Origin: CAYWFP01 sp964457365
Lineage (GTDB): Bacteria; Planctomycetota; SZUA-567
Direction of reading: 5' to 3'
DNA: 14,297 nucleotides
Assembly (NCBI GenBank): GCA_964457365.1
Contig: CAYWFP010000096.1
Location: 1 to 14,297, forward strand
Shown here: in pieces, positions 1 through 7,080 of the stretch
Position numbering within the stretch: position 1 is the first letter of the stretch
Layout: every line of letters starts with the position of its first letter
The notes under the pieces: generated by a model
The model's input: only the letters and a program-made list of their open reading frames with translations
Database searches by the model: none
Told to the model about the DNA's origin: nothing
Translations under genes and position numbers: made by a program

Positions 1-1415
1 CGGCCGATGGCGTCGGCGAGGTGGAAGTCGATCTTCGGGCCGTAGAACGCGCCGTCGCCGGGATTCATCACGAACTCGATCTTCAGATCCTCCAGCGCGC
101 TCTTGAGCGCCGCTTCGGCCATGTCCCAGGCTTCGTCGGAGCCGATGCGTTTCTCCGGCCGGGTGGAGAGCTCGATATGGTCGAACTCCATGCCGAGCGT
201 CATGTAGACCTGGAACATCAGCTCGATGCAGTGGCGGATCTGCCCCTGCAGTTGCTCCGGGGTACAGAAGATGTGCGCGTCGTCCTGGGTGAAGCCGCGC
301 ACGCGGGTCAGTCCGTGGATCTCGCCGCTTCCTTCGTAGCGGTGGACGTGGCCGAATTCCGCCCAGCGCATCGGCAGGTCGTTGTGGCTGTACAGCCCGG
401 CCTTGAAGAGGATCATCGCGCCGGGGCAGTTCATCGGCTTGACGCCGAACTCTTTGCCGTCCTTCTCGGTGATGTACATTTTGTCGGCGTAGTTGAGCCA
501 GTGGCCGGAGGTGATCCAGAGCTCCTTGTTCAGGATCTGCGGGGTGCGGTACTCCTCGTAGCCGTGCTCCTCGCCGAGGTGGCGCAGGAAGTTCTCGAGT
601 TCGCGGTAGACGGTGACGCCGCCCGGGCGCCAGAAGGCCATGCCCTGCGCCTCGGGGTGGAATTCGAAGAGCTCCATCTCCCTGCCGATCCGGCGGTGAT
701 CGCGCTGCTTCGCCGCTTCGATCCGCGCGAGATGCTCGTCGAGCTCCTGCTTCGTGGCGAAGGCGGTGCCGTAAACGCGGGTGAGCTGCTGCTTGTTCGC
801 GTCGCCGTGCCAGTACGCCCCGGCGAGGTTCATCACCTTGAAGTGGCCGATGCGCCCGGTGGAGGGCACGTGCGGCCCGCGGCACATGTCCTCGAAGCCG
901 CCCTGGGTGTAGAAGCTGATGGTCTCGCTCCCGGCGCGGTCGATGTTGTCCTTCTTGTACTCGTCGTACATGTACTTCTCGATCGCCTGCGAGAGCGGCA
1001 GTTCGTGGCGGGCGAAGGGCGTGTCGCGCTTGACGATCTGCCGCATCCTCTCCTCGATGCGCGGCAGGTCGTCGGCACTGATCGGCTCGGGGCTGTCGAC
1101 GTCGTAGTAGAAGCCTTCGGCGACGGTCGGGCCGTAGGCCAGCTTGGTGCCGGGGAACAGCTCGACGATCGCCTCGGCCATGACGTGCGCGGCCGAGTGG
1201 CGCATCAACCCGAGCCCCTCGGGCATCGCCGGGGTGACGATGGCCACGCGCGCGTCGCTGTCGACCACGGTCGGGAGATCCTTCAGCTCGCCGTCGACGA
1301 GGCCCGCGAGCGCGGCCTTGGCCAGTTTCTTGCCGATGCGCGCGGCGATCTCGCGCAGCGTCACCGGCTGCTCGAATTCGAGCGTACTCTCGTCGGGTAG
1401 CGTAATCACCGGCAT
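1..1415 (-). CDS. thrS: Threonyl-tRNA synthetase, C-terminus cut by window edge
   Basis: Cytoplasmic class II aminoacyl-tRNA synthetase that charges tRNA-Thr with threonine and edits mischarged serine. About 471 residues are visible. The N-terminal TGS domain (about 1-62) opens with MPVITLPD, the same start as the E. coli enzyme, which fixes the ATG at 1415. The editing domain carries HSAAH (H73, H77) and MCRGPH (C178, H182). The catalytic domain carries KPMNCPG (C330) and DDAHIF (H381), matching two of the three zinc ligands of the family, plus the motif 2 region around R359. The rest of the catalytic domain and the anticodon-binding domain lie outside the window. It follows tRNA-Val on the same strand across a 230-nt gap without an obvious promoter, so co-transcription is plausible. 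The His that usually follows MNCPG in enterobacteria is Ala here. Identification is secure. Confidence 0.98.
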   Translation of the reverse strand, partial: MPVITLPDESTLEFEQPVTLREIAARIGKKLAKAALAGLVDGELKDLPTVVDSDARVAIVTPAMPEGLGLMRHSAAHVMAEAIVELFPGTKLAYGPTVAEGFYYDVDSPEPISADDLPRIEERMRQIVKRDTPFARHELPLSQAIEKYMYDEYKKDNIDRAGSETISFYTQGGFEDMCRGPHVPSTGRIGHFKVMNLAGAYWHGDANKQQLTRVYGTAFATKQELDEHLARIEAAKQRDHRRIGREMELFEFHPEAQGMAFWRPGGVTVYRELENFLRHLGEEHGYEEYRTPQILNKELWITSGHWLNYADKMYITEKDGKEFGVKPMNCPGAMILFKAGLYSHNDLPMRWAEFGHVHRYEGSGEIHGLTRVRGFTQDDAHIFCTPEQLQGQIRHCIELMFQVYMTLGMEFDHIELSTRPEKRIGSDEAWDMAEAALKSALEDLKIEFVMNPGDGAFYGPKIDFHLADAIG

Positions 1416-1503
1416 CGCGCATTCCGCCGCTGTGCCGCCGCCGGCGACACGCGCCGGGCGGCAGGCTCTTCGGGTACAAGGGGGCAAACAACGCGGGCGG
1501 GCG

Positions 1504-1522
1504 GCGGACCGGCGCGGTCCGC
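1504..1522 (-). other. Hairpin in the thrS leader
   Basis: A perfect 7-bp inverted repeat (GCGGACC, 5-nt loop, GGTCCGC) lies about 90 nt before the thrS start. No T-tract follows it in the thrS direction, so it is not a canonical intrinsic terminator. A weaker 5-bp hairpin (GGGAG/CTCCC, 1585-1598) lies nearer the tRNA 3' end. These could be tRNA processing or leader structures. The function is unknown and a chance origin in GC-rich DNA is possible. Confidence 0.3.
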
Positions 1523-1645
1523 GAACACCATCGTGTCTGCACCCTTTACGGATCCATCGGCCGAGGGCCGCCATGGCGCCGGAAGGGAGGGTGCTCCCAC
1601 CGGGGCCGTATCGACCGCTCGTCGCGTGCGGCCGTTCGTTCTCGC

Positions 1646-1722
1646 TGGTGGGCGTTGAAGGACTTGAACCTTCGACCCCTAGCTTGTCGAGCTAGTGCTC
1701 TAGCCAACTGAGCTAAACGCCC
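1646..1722 (-). tRNA. tRNA-Val (anticodon GAC)
   Basis: A complete 77-nt cloverleaf can be folded by eye. The 7-bp acceptor stem is GGGCGTT/AACGCCC, the D stem GCTC/GAGC, the anticodon stem CTAGC/GCTAG, and the T stem GAAGG/CCTTC with loop TTCAAGT. The discriminator base is A and the 3' CCA is encoded. The 7-nt anticodon loop is TCGACAA, which puts GAC at positions 34-36, so it reads GUC and GUU valine codons. A73, A35 and C36 agree with valine identity. Position 33 reads as C rather than the almost universal U. It sits directly behind a strong promoter and ahead of thrS on the same strand. Confidence 0.95.
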
Positions 1723-1770
1723 AAATGTTCGCCCCGCCACGCGGAACGCGGGCGGGACGCGAATCTCCTA

Positions 1771-1798
1771 ACTATAACCGCCATCGCCGATTCGTCAA
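1771..1798 (-). promoter_or_regulatory. Sigma70-type promoter for tRNA-Val (and probably thrS)
   Basis: On the minus strand a -35 box TTGACG (1793-1798) and a -10 box TATAGT (1771-1776) are 16 bp apart. An A-tract lies just upstream (T-tract at 1812-1817 on the plus strand), like an UP element. The predicted start near 1764 gives about 40 nt of leader before the mature tRNA. That leader contains a GC-rich inverted repeat (CCCGCC/GGCGGG). Confidence 0.75.
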
Positions 1799-1827
1799 GA
1801 TCCCGTCGGCATTTTTTCCGCCCGCTC

Positions 1828-1856
1828 TTGAGCCGCGGGGCGATGGCCCCTATGAT
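1828..1856 (+). promoter_or_regulatory. Sigma70-type promoter for wecB
   Basis: TTGAGC (1828-1833) and TATGAT (1851-1856) are 17 bp apart. The implied start near 1863 leaves a short leader of about 20 nt with a GGGAG ribosome site before the wecB ATG. It is divergent from the tRNA-Val promoter, with the two -35 boxes about 30 bp apart around a shared T-tract. Confidence 0.7.
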
Positions 1857-1882
1857 GGGAACGGCTCTGCCCGGGAGATCGC

Positions 1883-2983
1883 ATGAAGCTGTTGACCATC
1901 GTCGGCGCGCGCCCCAACTTCATCAAGCTCGCCGCGCTGCACGAGGCGTTCGCCGCCGCGCCGGCGGTGCGCCATGTCATCGTCCACACCGGCCAGCACT
2001 ACGACTTCTCCATGAGCGAGCAATTCTTCCAGGAACTGTCGCTGCCGAAGCCCGACCACCACCTCGGCATCGGCTCGGGTACGCACGCCGAGCAGGTCGG
2101 CAAGACCATGATGGCGCTCGAGCCGGTGATCGTGGAGGAGCGGCCCGACTGGGTCGTCGTCGTCGGCGACGTCAACGCCACGGTGGCCGCGGCCATGGTG
2201 GCCAAGAAGCTCTGTCTGCGGCTGGCGCACGTCGAGGCGGGCCTGCGCAGCTTCGACTGGTCCATGCCCGAGGAGATCAACCGCGTCGTCACCGACCGGC
2301 TGGCCGACCTGCTGCTGGTCAGCGACCCGGCCGGCATGGACAACCTGCGCGCGGAGGGGCAGGAAGCCTTCCGCATCCACTTCGTCGGCAACGTCATGAT
2401 CGACACGCTGCTGCGGGCGCGGCCGCTCGCGGAGGTCCGCGGCGTGCTGGAGGAGTACGGTGTGCGCAAGGGCGAGTACGCGGTGCTGACCATGCACCGG
2501 CCGGGCAATGTCGACGACCGGGAGAAGCTTGCCGGCTGGATGAACGCGCTGGAGAAAATCGCCGCGCAGATGCCGATCGTCTTCCCGGTCCACCCGCGGA
2601 CCAAGAAGCACCTCGTGGAGATCCACTACCTCCCCAAGTCGGAGAACATGAAGCTCGGCAAGCAGGCGGGCTACCTGGACATGGTCGCCCTGCTCAAGGA
2701 CGCGAAGGTGGTGATGACCGACTCCGGCGGCATCCAGGAGGAGACTACCGCGCTGGGCGTGCCGTGCCTGACCCTGCGCGACAACACCGAACGTCCCATC
2801 ACCGTCAGCGAGGGCACCAACACCCTCGTCGGCTCCGACCCGGCGCGCCTGCCGGCCTTGCTCGGACAGGCGCTGGCGCGGACGGCCTCGGGTTCGCGCC
2901 CGGAGAAGTGGGACGGCCGCGCGGGCGAGCGCGTGCTGCGGGCGCTGAGCGATCGTATCGACATCCCGCCGCGGCAGCGGTAA
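1883..2983 (+). CDS. wecB: UDP-N-acetylglucosamine 2-epimerase (non-hydrolysing)
   Basis: Cytoplasmic enzyme interconverting UDP-GlcNAc and UDP-ManNAc, the precursor for ManNAc-type sugars in surface polysaccharides. The 366 residues are near the usual family length of about 375, with a two-domain GT-B-like fold. Visible motifs are GARPNFIK (8-15), HTGQHYD (35-41), GDVNAT with D96, HVEAGLR with E118, PEEINR with E131, MHRPGNVD with H205, HPRTKK (237-242) and TDSGGIQEE (279-287). These match the catalytic and UDP-binding residues of the family. The ATG at 1883 follows GGGAG at good spacing and a short leader. A small membrane protein gene follows after about 20 nt. No ManNAc dehydrogenase gene (wecC) is in the window, so the fate of the product is not shown. 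Confidence 0.95.
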   Translation: MKLLTIVGARPNFIKLAALHEAFAAAPAVRHVIVHTGQHYDFSMSEQFFQELSLPKPDHHLGIGSGTHAEQVGKTMMALEPVIVEERPDWVVVVGDVNATVAAAMVAKKLCLRLAHVEAGLRSFDWSMPEEINRVVTDRLADLLLVSDPAGMDNLRAEGQEAFRIHFVGNVMIDTLLRARPLAEVRGVLEEYGVRKGEYAVLTMHRPGNVDDREKLAGWMNALEKIAAQMPIVFPVHPRTKKHLVEIHYLPKSENMKLGKQAGYLDMVALLKDAKVVMTDSGGIQEETTALGVPCLTLRDNTERPITVSEGTNTLVGSDPARLPALLGQALARTASGSRPEKWDGRAGERVLRALSDRIDIPPRQR

Positions 2984-3003
2984 TTCGCTTTCGAGGGCAG
3001 GGC

Positions 3004-3447
3004 ATGAACCGTTCTCCGCTTCTGTGCCGGCGTTTCTGGCCGCGCGCGCTGCTGTGCGTGCTGGTGGCGCTCTTGCTTCTGGATCATTTCGTGACGCCGA
3101 CATGGAAGGCGTGGCGTTTTCGGCAGGACTATATCGAAGCGGGCGAGCTGTCGAACGGGTTCTTCGAACGAGTAGAAGAGAATTTTCGGATCAAGTCTTT
3201 GGGGCGCGCGCGTGTTCTGGCCTTCCGGCATACACCACGCGAGCGACGATCTCGTGTGGCCCGGGTGGAGCCGTTGACGGTCGCGGATGTCGTTTATGGT
3301 TACCGGAGCCTCGAGTTCTCGGAGGTGTCTTCCTCGGCAGGATTCAAACCGCGGGCAGTGACTGCCCTTCGTTTCGCCACGTATCGGGCGAATTTCACCC
3401 GCTCGCTCGCCAACCGGCTCAGGGCCTGGAGAAGACCCGGTCCGTGA
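3004..3447 (+). CDS. Hypothetical single-pass membrane protein
   Basis: I do not recognise this 147-residue protein. A hydrophobic helix (about residues 16-31, LLCVLVALLLLDHFV) follows a basic N-terminus, so it is probably anchored in the inner membrane with the rest outside. No Cys-containing lipobox is obvious. The soluble part is rich in Arg and has no motif I can name. The ATG at 3004 has an AGGG ribosome site and lies 20 nt after wecB, so the two are probably co-transcribed. Its codons are less GC-biased at position 3 than those of neighbouring genes (CGA, GTA, ACA, AGA and TCT occur), which could mean weak selection or recent acquisition. No close function is implied by context. Confidence 0.65.
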   Translation: MNRSPLLCRRFWPRALLCVLVALLLLDHFVTPTWKAWRFRQDYIEAGELSNGFFERVEENFRIKSLGRARVLAFRHTPRERRSRVARVEPLTVADVVYGYRSLEFSEVSSSAGFKPRAVTALRFATYRANFTRSLANRLRAWRRPGP

Positions 3448-3477
3448 GGCGTTCTCCACGCCGCCGGGCGCGGGGCA

Positions 3478-3505
3478 TTGCGCTCGCTCTCCGCTCTGCT
3501 ACAAT
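3478..3505 (+). promoter_or_regulatory. Promoter for the FHA/PilZ-like - corA operon
   Basis: TTGCGC (3478-3483) and TACAAT (3500-3505) are 16 bp apart. A start near 3512 gives a leader of about 33 nt to the GTG at 3545, which has a GGGAG ribosome site. The alternative GTG at 3518 would sit only a few bases after the transcript start with no ribosome site. This supports the 3545 start. Confidence 0.55.
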
Positions 3506-3544
3506 ATCCCGCGGCGTGTGAACCTGGACCGGCGGGAGCGGACC

Positions 3545-4237
3545 GTGCCGTATCTGCGCATCTTCCATCCGGAGCTCGGCACCAGCGAGGTGGTGCTGCA
3601 CAAGCCGCGCCTCATCGTCGGCCGCGAGCGCGAATACGTCGAGCACGTCCTCCCGGATCCGGGCGTCTCGCGCATGCACGCGATCTTCCTGCGCGACCAC
3701 GACGGCTGCTCGCTCGTCGACTGCCACTCCAGCGCCGGCACCGTGGTCAACCAGGCGCGCATCACGCATGTGAATCTCGCGCAGGGAGACACCATCCAGA
3801 TGGGCGGGGTGACGCTGGAGTACCGCACCGACGACGACACCTGCTTCGAGCTGACCAGGCACGAGGTCCGCGACGACGTCGAGCGCTACCTGCGACAGAA
3901 CTTTCGCCTGCTGCCGGTCGGTATCGACGTCACCTACCGTACCGTCGAGGTCAAACCGCTGAGCATCTTCGCCGCCGGCGACACCATCAGCATCGGCCAG
4001 GGCGGCATCCTCGTCCCCAACGGGCGCGATCTGCACGAGAACCAGTCGATCGAGGTCTCGTTCAAGTGGCCCGACGGACGCGGCAAGACGCTGATGGGCG
4101 AGGTTGTCGGGATCGTCGAGGTGGAGGAGCGGCGCATGCCCTGCGTCAAGCTGCATCAGGTGCCGGACGAGCTGTATCGGCGCCACGTCCGCAACGCCCC
4201 GCACGGCAAGTGGGTCTCGGTCTGGGAGGCGCGCTGA
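3545..4237 (+). CDS. FHA domain protein with C-terminal PilZ-like domain (paralogue 1)
   Basis: A 230-residue cytoplasmic protein. The N-terminal FHA fold (about 1-97) keeps the phosphothreonine pocket residues: GR at 26-27, SxxH at S42-H45 and N69 in GTVVN. FHA domains bind phosphothreonine peptides made by Ser/Thr kinases. A linker helix (about 100-119) leads to a beta-barrel segment (about 120-206) with the PilZ pattern (DTISIGQGGILV at 146-157, then a G-E-V strand at 185-187 and a closing CVKL strand). The RxxxR c-di-GMP motif expected at the PilZ start is absent and the D/N-x-S-x-x-G motif is altered, so nucleotide binding is doubtful. The start at 3545 (GTG) is chosen because GGGAG lies 6 nt upstream and the paralogue begins at the same residue. 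Its stop overlaps the next ATG by one base. The FHA call is firm and the PilZ call is probable. Confidence 0.88.
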   Translation: MPYLRIFHPELGTSEVVLHKPRLIVGREREYVEHVLPDPGVSRMHAIFLRDHDGCSLVDCHSSAGTVVNQARITHVNLAQGDTIQMGGVTLEYRTDDDTCFELTRHEVRDDVERYLRQNFRLLPVGIDVTYRTVEVKPLSIFAAGDTISIGQGGILVPNGRDLHENQSIEVSFKWPDGRGKTLMGEVVGIVEVEERRMPCVKLHQVPDELYRRHVRNAPHGKWVSVWEAR

Positions 4238-4953
4238 TGGCGTACCTGCGCATCTTCGACGAGCACAACGGCGCCGCGGAGGTTCACCTCGAGAATCCGC
4301 GCGTCGTCTTCGGCCGCGAGCACGACTTCGTCGACCGGGTGCTCGCGCACAAGGACGTCTCGCGCGTCCACGCGGCGATTCTTCGCTCCGGCGATGGCTA
4401 CCAGATCGTCGACCTCTACTCGCGCGCCGGCACCTACGTCAACGACGTCAAGCTCGAGGCCCGCGCCGATCTGCACCACGGCGACGGTATCCGCCTGGGC
4501 TCGGTGGTGATGGAGTTCCGCCTCGACGACGAGGCGTCGTTCAACGCCCTGCGGCAGGAGTCGCAGGACGAGATCGAACGCCACCTGCTGGCGAATTATC
4601 GCCTGCTGCCGGCGGGGGTGAACCTGCGCTACCGGACCATCGGCCTCGACCCGGCCGAGGTCTTCGAGGAGGGCGACACCGTCCACATCGGCGAGGGCGG
4701 CGTGGTCATCCCCGACGCGGCTCACCTGGAGGATGGTGCCTGTCTCGAGGTGCTATTCATCTGGCCCAACGGCAAGAAGAAGACGCTCATGGGCGAGGTC
4801 ATGGGCACCATCGACGGCGCCATCCAGCGCGCGCTCTGCGTCAAGCTGCACAACGTCCCCGCGGCCAAGCGCGAGAAGCTGTACAAGCACGCTTCGCGCA
4901 GCGAGTGGCATGCCGTCAAACAGTCGGACAAGTCCGAGCGTCGCCGGCGCTGA
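4237..4953 (+). CDS. FHA domain protein with C-terminal PilZ-like domain (paralogue 2)
   Basis: A 238-residue tandem paralogue of the preceding gene with the same architecture and almost colinear numbering: GR at 26-27, SxxH at S42-H45 and N69 in GTYVN. Both share openings of the form YLRIF and barrel signatures such as KTLMGEV and VKLH. In the barrel the strand reads DTVHIGEGGVVI, so the PilZ Ser is replaced by His. The RxxxR motif is again missing. The tail is basic (about 225-238) and differs from paralogue 1. The ATG at 4237 overlaps the upstream stop (TGATG) and follows GGGAGG, so the two genes are translationally coupled. corA begins 11 nt after its stop. The pair could form a heterodimer reading two phosphosites, but that is inference. 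Confidence 0.88.
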   Translation: MAYLRIFDEHNGAAEVHLENPRVVFGREHDFVDRVLAHKDVSRVHAAILRSGDGYQIVDLYSRAGTYVNDVKLEARADLHHGDGIRLGSVVMEFRLDDEASFNALRQESQDEIERHLLANYRLLPAGVNLRYRTIGLDPAEVFEEGDTVHIGEGGVVIPDAAHLEDGACLEVLFIWPNGKKKTLMGEVMGTIDGAIQRALCVKLHNVPAAKREKLYKHASRSEWHAVKQSDKSERRRR

Positions 4954-4964
4954 AGGGGGAGTGG

Positions 4965-6041
4965 ATGAAACGATTTCGCGACCGGGTCTTCCGCCACCGC
5001 GTCGACTCGCGGGGGTTGCCGCCGGGGACGGTGCTGGATACGGGCGGGCGCGGCAGCGAGCGCGTCGTCATCACCGTCTTCGACTACGACGCGGAGCGAT
5101 GCGACAAGTACGTCCTGCCCGACGCCGGCGCCGTCGCCGACTACCGCGACCGGCCGACGGTGACCTGGATCAACGTCGACGGCGTGCACGACGCGAACGC
5201 GCTGATGGCGTTCGGCAACCTCTTCTCGCTGCACCCGCTGGTGCTCGAGGATATCGCCCACACCGGCCAGCGCCCCAAGTGCGAGGACTACGGCGACTAC
5301 CTGTACCTGGTGATCAAGATGATCCGCTACGACACCGAGGCGCGCCAGATCGATGCCGAGCAGGTCAGCATCGTCCTCGGCCGCGGCGTCGTCCTCTCCT
5401 TCCAGGAGCATCGGGGCGACGTCTTCGACGCGGTGCGCGAACGGCTGCGACTGGACAAGGGGCGCATCCGGCGCCAGGGCGCCGACTACCTCGCCTACTC
5501 GCTCATGGACGCGGTGGTCGACGAATACTTCGTCATCCTCGAGGAACTCGGCGCCGATATCGAGGAGCTCGAGGACGAGGTGCTAGAGAAGGTGCAGCCC
5601 CAGGCCGGCCGCATGCTGCGGCAGTTGCGGAACGAGACGATCCTGCTCCGCAGACCCGTCTGGCCGCTGCGGGAGACGATCAGCATCCTGCAGCGCTCGG
5701 AGTCGCCGCTCTTGTCGAATGACCTGAATCCGTTCCTGGCCGACCTGTACGATCACACCATCCAGGTCGCCGACGGGGTGGACTCGCTGCGGGAGATGGT
5801 CGCGGGGTTGCGCGACACGTACCTGGCGACCATCAGCAACCGCATGAACGAGATCATGAAGGTGCTGACGACCATCTCCACCACTTTCATCCCGCTGGCC
5901 TTCATCACCGGCGTCTACGGCATGAACTTCAAGCACATGCCCGAGCTCCAGTGCGTCTGGGGCTACCCGGCCGCGCTGGGGGCGATGGCCCTGGTCGCCG
6001 GGGGCATGTTGCTCTATTTCAAGAAGAAACGCTGGATCTGA
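4965..6041 (+). CDS. corA: CorA family magnesium/cobalt channel
   Basis: A 358-residue inner-membrane pentameric channel for Mg2+ (also Co2+ and Ni2+ in the family). There is a large N-terminal cytoplasmic domain (about 1-235) and a long acidic and coiled helix region (about 180-295) leading into TM1 (about 300-318). The signature YGMNF puts GMN at 319-321, followed by the MPEL loop. TM2 (about 334-353) and a basic KKKRW tail end the protein. Length and order are normal for the family, close to the Thermotoga maritima type. The ATG at 4965 has GGGGGAG upstream. It is the last gene of the run with the two FHA proteins, 11 nt behind them, so its expression is tied to theirs. Confidence 0.95.
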   Translation: MKRFRDRVFRHRVDSRGLPPGTVLDTGGRGSERVVITVFDYDAERCDKYVLPDAGAVADYRDRPTVTWINVDGVHDANALMAFGNLFSLHPLVLEDIAHTGQRPKCEDYGDYLYLVIKMIRYDTEARQIDAEQVSIVLGRGVVLSFQEHRGDVFDAVRERLRLDKGRIRRQGADYLAYSLMDAVVDEYFVILEELGADIEELEDEVLEKVQPQAGRMLRQLRNETILLRRPVWPLRETISILQRSESPLLSNDLNPFLADLYDHTIQVADGVDSLREMVAGLRDTYLATISNRMNEIMKVLTTISTTFIPLAFITGVYGMNFKHMPELQCVWGYPAALGAMALVAGGMLLYFKKKRWI

Positions 6042-6063
6042 ACCCGCGCGCGCGAGATTTCCC

Positions 6064-6091
6064 TTGGCCCCCGCGGGCCGAGGCATATCAT
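6064..6091 (+). promoter_or_regulatory. Candidate promoter for the acyltransferase-glycosyltransferase cluster
   Basis: TTGGCC (6064-6069) and TATCAT (6086-6091) are 16 bp apart. The implied start near 6098 would place the ATG at 6127 after a leader of about 29 nt. The -35 box is a poor match, and read-through from corA is an alternative. Confidence 0.4.
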
Positions 6092-6126
6092 TGTCCCCGG
6101 TTCCGGTTTATGCGAGGATGCCGCCG

Positions 6127-7080
6127 ATGGGCGCCAACTCCTTCTTCAAGCTCCTGCGGCCGGTGCGCTACCCGGCTGGCCTGGCGGGCGTTCGCTTTCT
6201 CGGCGCGCTCGCGCGCATGCTGCCGCGCCCGGCGCTGCTGCGCTACGGCGCCTGCTGGGGCGGCGTGGCCTACGCGCTGGCGAAGACCGAGCGCAAACGC
6301 GCGCGCGCGCACCTGGACGCGGCCTTCCCGCGGAAGACCGCCGCCGAGCGCCGCCGCCTCGCCCGCGCCTGTTTCGAACATCTGGGCATGTGCGCCATGG
6401 AGGTGCTGCGCCTGCGGAGCATGCGCCCGGAGGAGCTGCTCTCGCTGATTCTGAACCCCGAACTCTACGATCAGGCCGAGCGCGAGCTGGCTACCGGCGA
6501 GAACGCCGTCTTCGTCATCGGCCACCTCGGCAACTGGGAGTACTTCGGTGCCGCCAGCGCAGCCCGCGGCTTTCCGGTCCACACCATCGCCAAGCGCCTG
6601 CGCGACCCGGCGTACGACCGTTTCATCTGCGACATCCGCGCGCGCTTCGGCGTCGACGTCATCTACTCCGACACCTCGCCGCGGGTGTTGCTGAAGCTGA
6701 TCAAGTCCGGCGAGCCGGTGGCCATCCTCGCCGACCAGGACATTCCGGCCATCGACGGCGTCTTCGTCGACTTCTTCGGCCGTCCCGCCTATACTCCCGT
6801 TGCTCCGGCGGCGCTGGCGCGGACGGCGAACGTGCCGGTCTACGTCTGCGCGCTGCTGCGCGAAGGGCCGCGTTTCCGCCTGATGCGGCTGGGGCCGTAC
6901 GAGCCGGCGCGCACGCGCGACAAGCAGGCCGACCTGGCCGACCTGACGCAGCGCTGGTGCCGCGGCATGGAGGAGTTGATCGTCCGCTACCCCGAGCAGT
7001 GGGTCTGGATGCACCGTCGCTGGCGCACCACGCCCGCATCGCTGGCGCGACGCCGGGAGCGCGAGAGGGAGGAGGCATGA
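6127..7080 (+). CDS. Lipid A biosynthesis acyltransferase family protein (LpxL/HtrB-like)
   Basis: A 317-residue membrane-associated acyltransferase of the Lip_A_acyltrans family, which moves acyl chains from acyl-ACP to lipid A precursors or other glycolipids at the inner membrane. The catalytic HxxxxE motif is clear (H133-E138 in GHLGNWE). The downstream conserved DQD-GVFVDFFG region (about 208-222) is present and the C-terminus carries the family's WVWMHRRW. The N-terminal hydrophobic stretch is mild. The ATG at 6127 is preferred because GAGG lies 9 nt upstream. The ATG at 6118 has its purines directly abutting and the TTG at 6064 lies in the promoter. The next gene starts inside its stop (ATGA). 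Whether the acceptor is true Kdo2-lipid A or a glycolipid made by its neighbours cannot be told. Confidence 0.9.
   Translation: MGANSFFKLLRPVRYPAGLAGVRFLGALARMLPRPALLRYGACWGGVAYALAKTERKRARAHLDAAFPRKTAAERRRLARACFEHLGMCAMEVLRLRSMRPEELLSLILNPELYDQAERELATGENAVFVIGHLGNWEYFGAASAARGFPVHTIAKRLRDPAYDRFICDIRARFGVDVIYSDTSPRVLLKLIKSGEPVAILADQDIPAIDGVFVDFFGRPAYTPVAPAALARTANVPVYVCALLREGPRFRLMRLGPYEPARTRDKQADLADLTQRWCRGMEELIVRYPEQWVWMHRRWRTTPASLARRREREREEA

Noticed and set aside
21..1400. 459-codon open frame on the plus strand
   Set aside because: It is antisense to thrS, whose motifs and start match the family; the plus frame is an effect of GC-rich codon bias.
1406..1600. Possible leader peptide before thrS
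   Set aside because: No run of threonine codons, so no attenuation logic; composition is Ala/Pro/Arg-rich as in non-coding GC-rich DNA.
1850..3103. 417-codon frame on the minus strand
   Set aside because: Antisense shadow of wecB, rich in Arg, Val, His and Gln as expected from reversed GC-rich codons.
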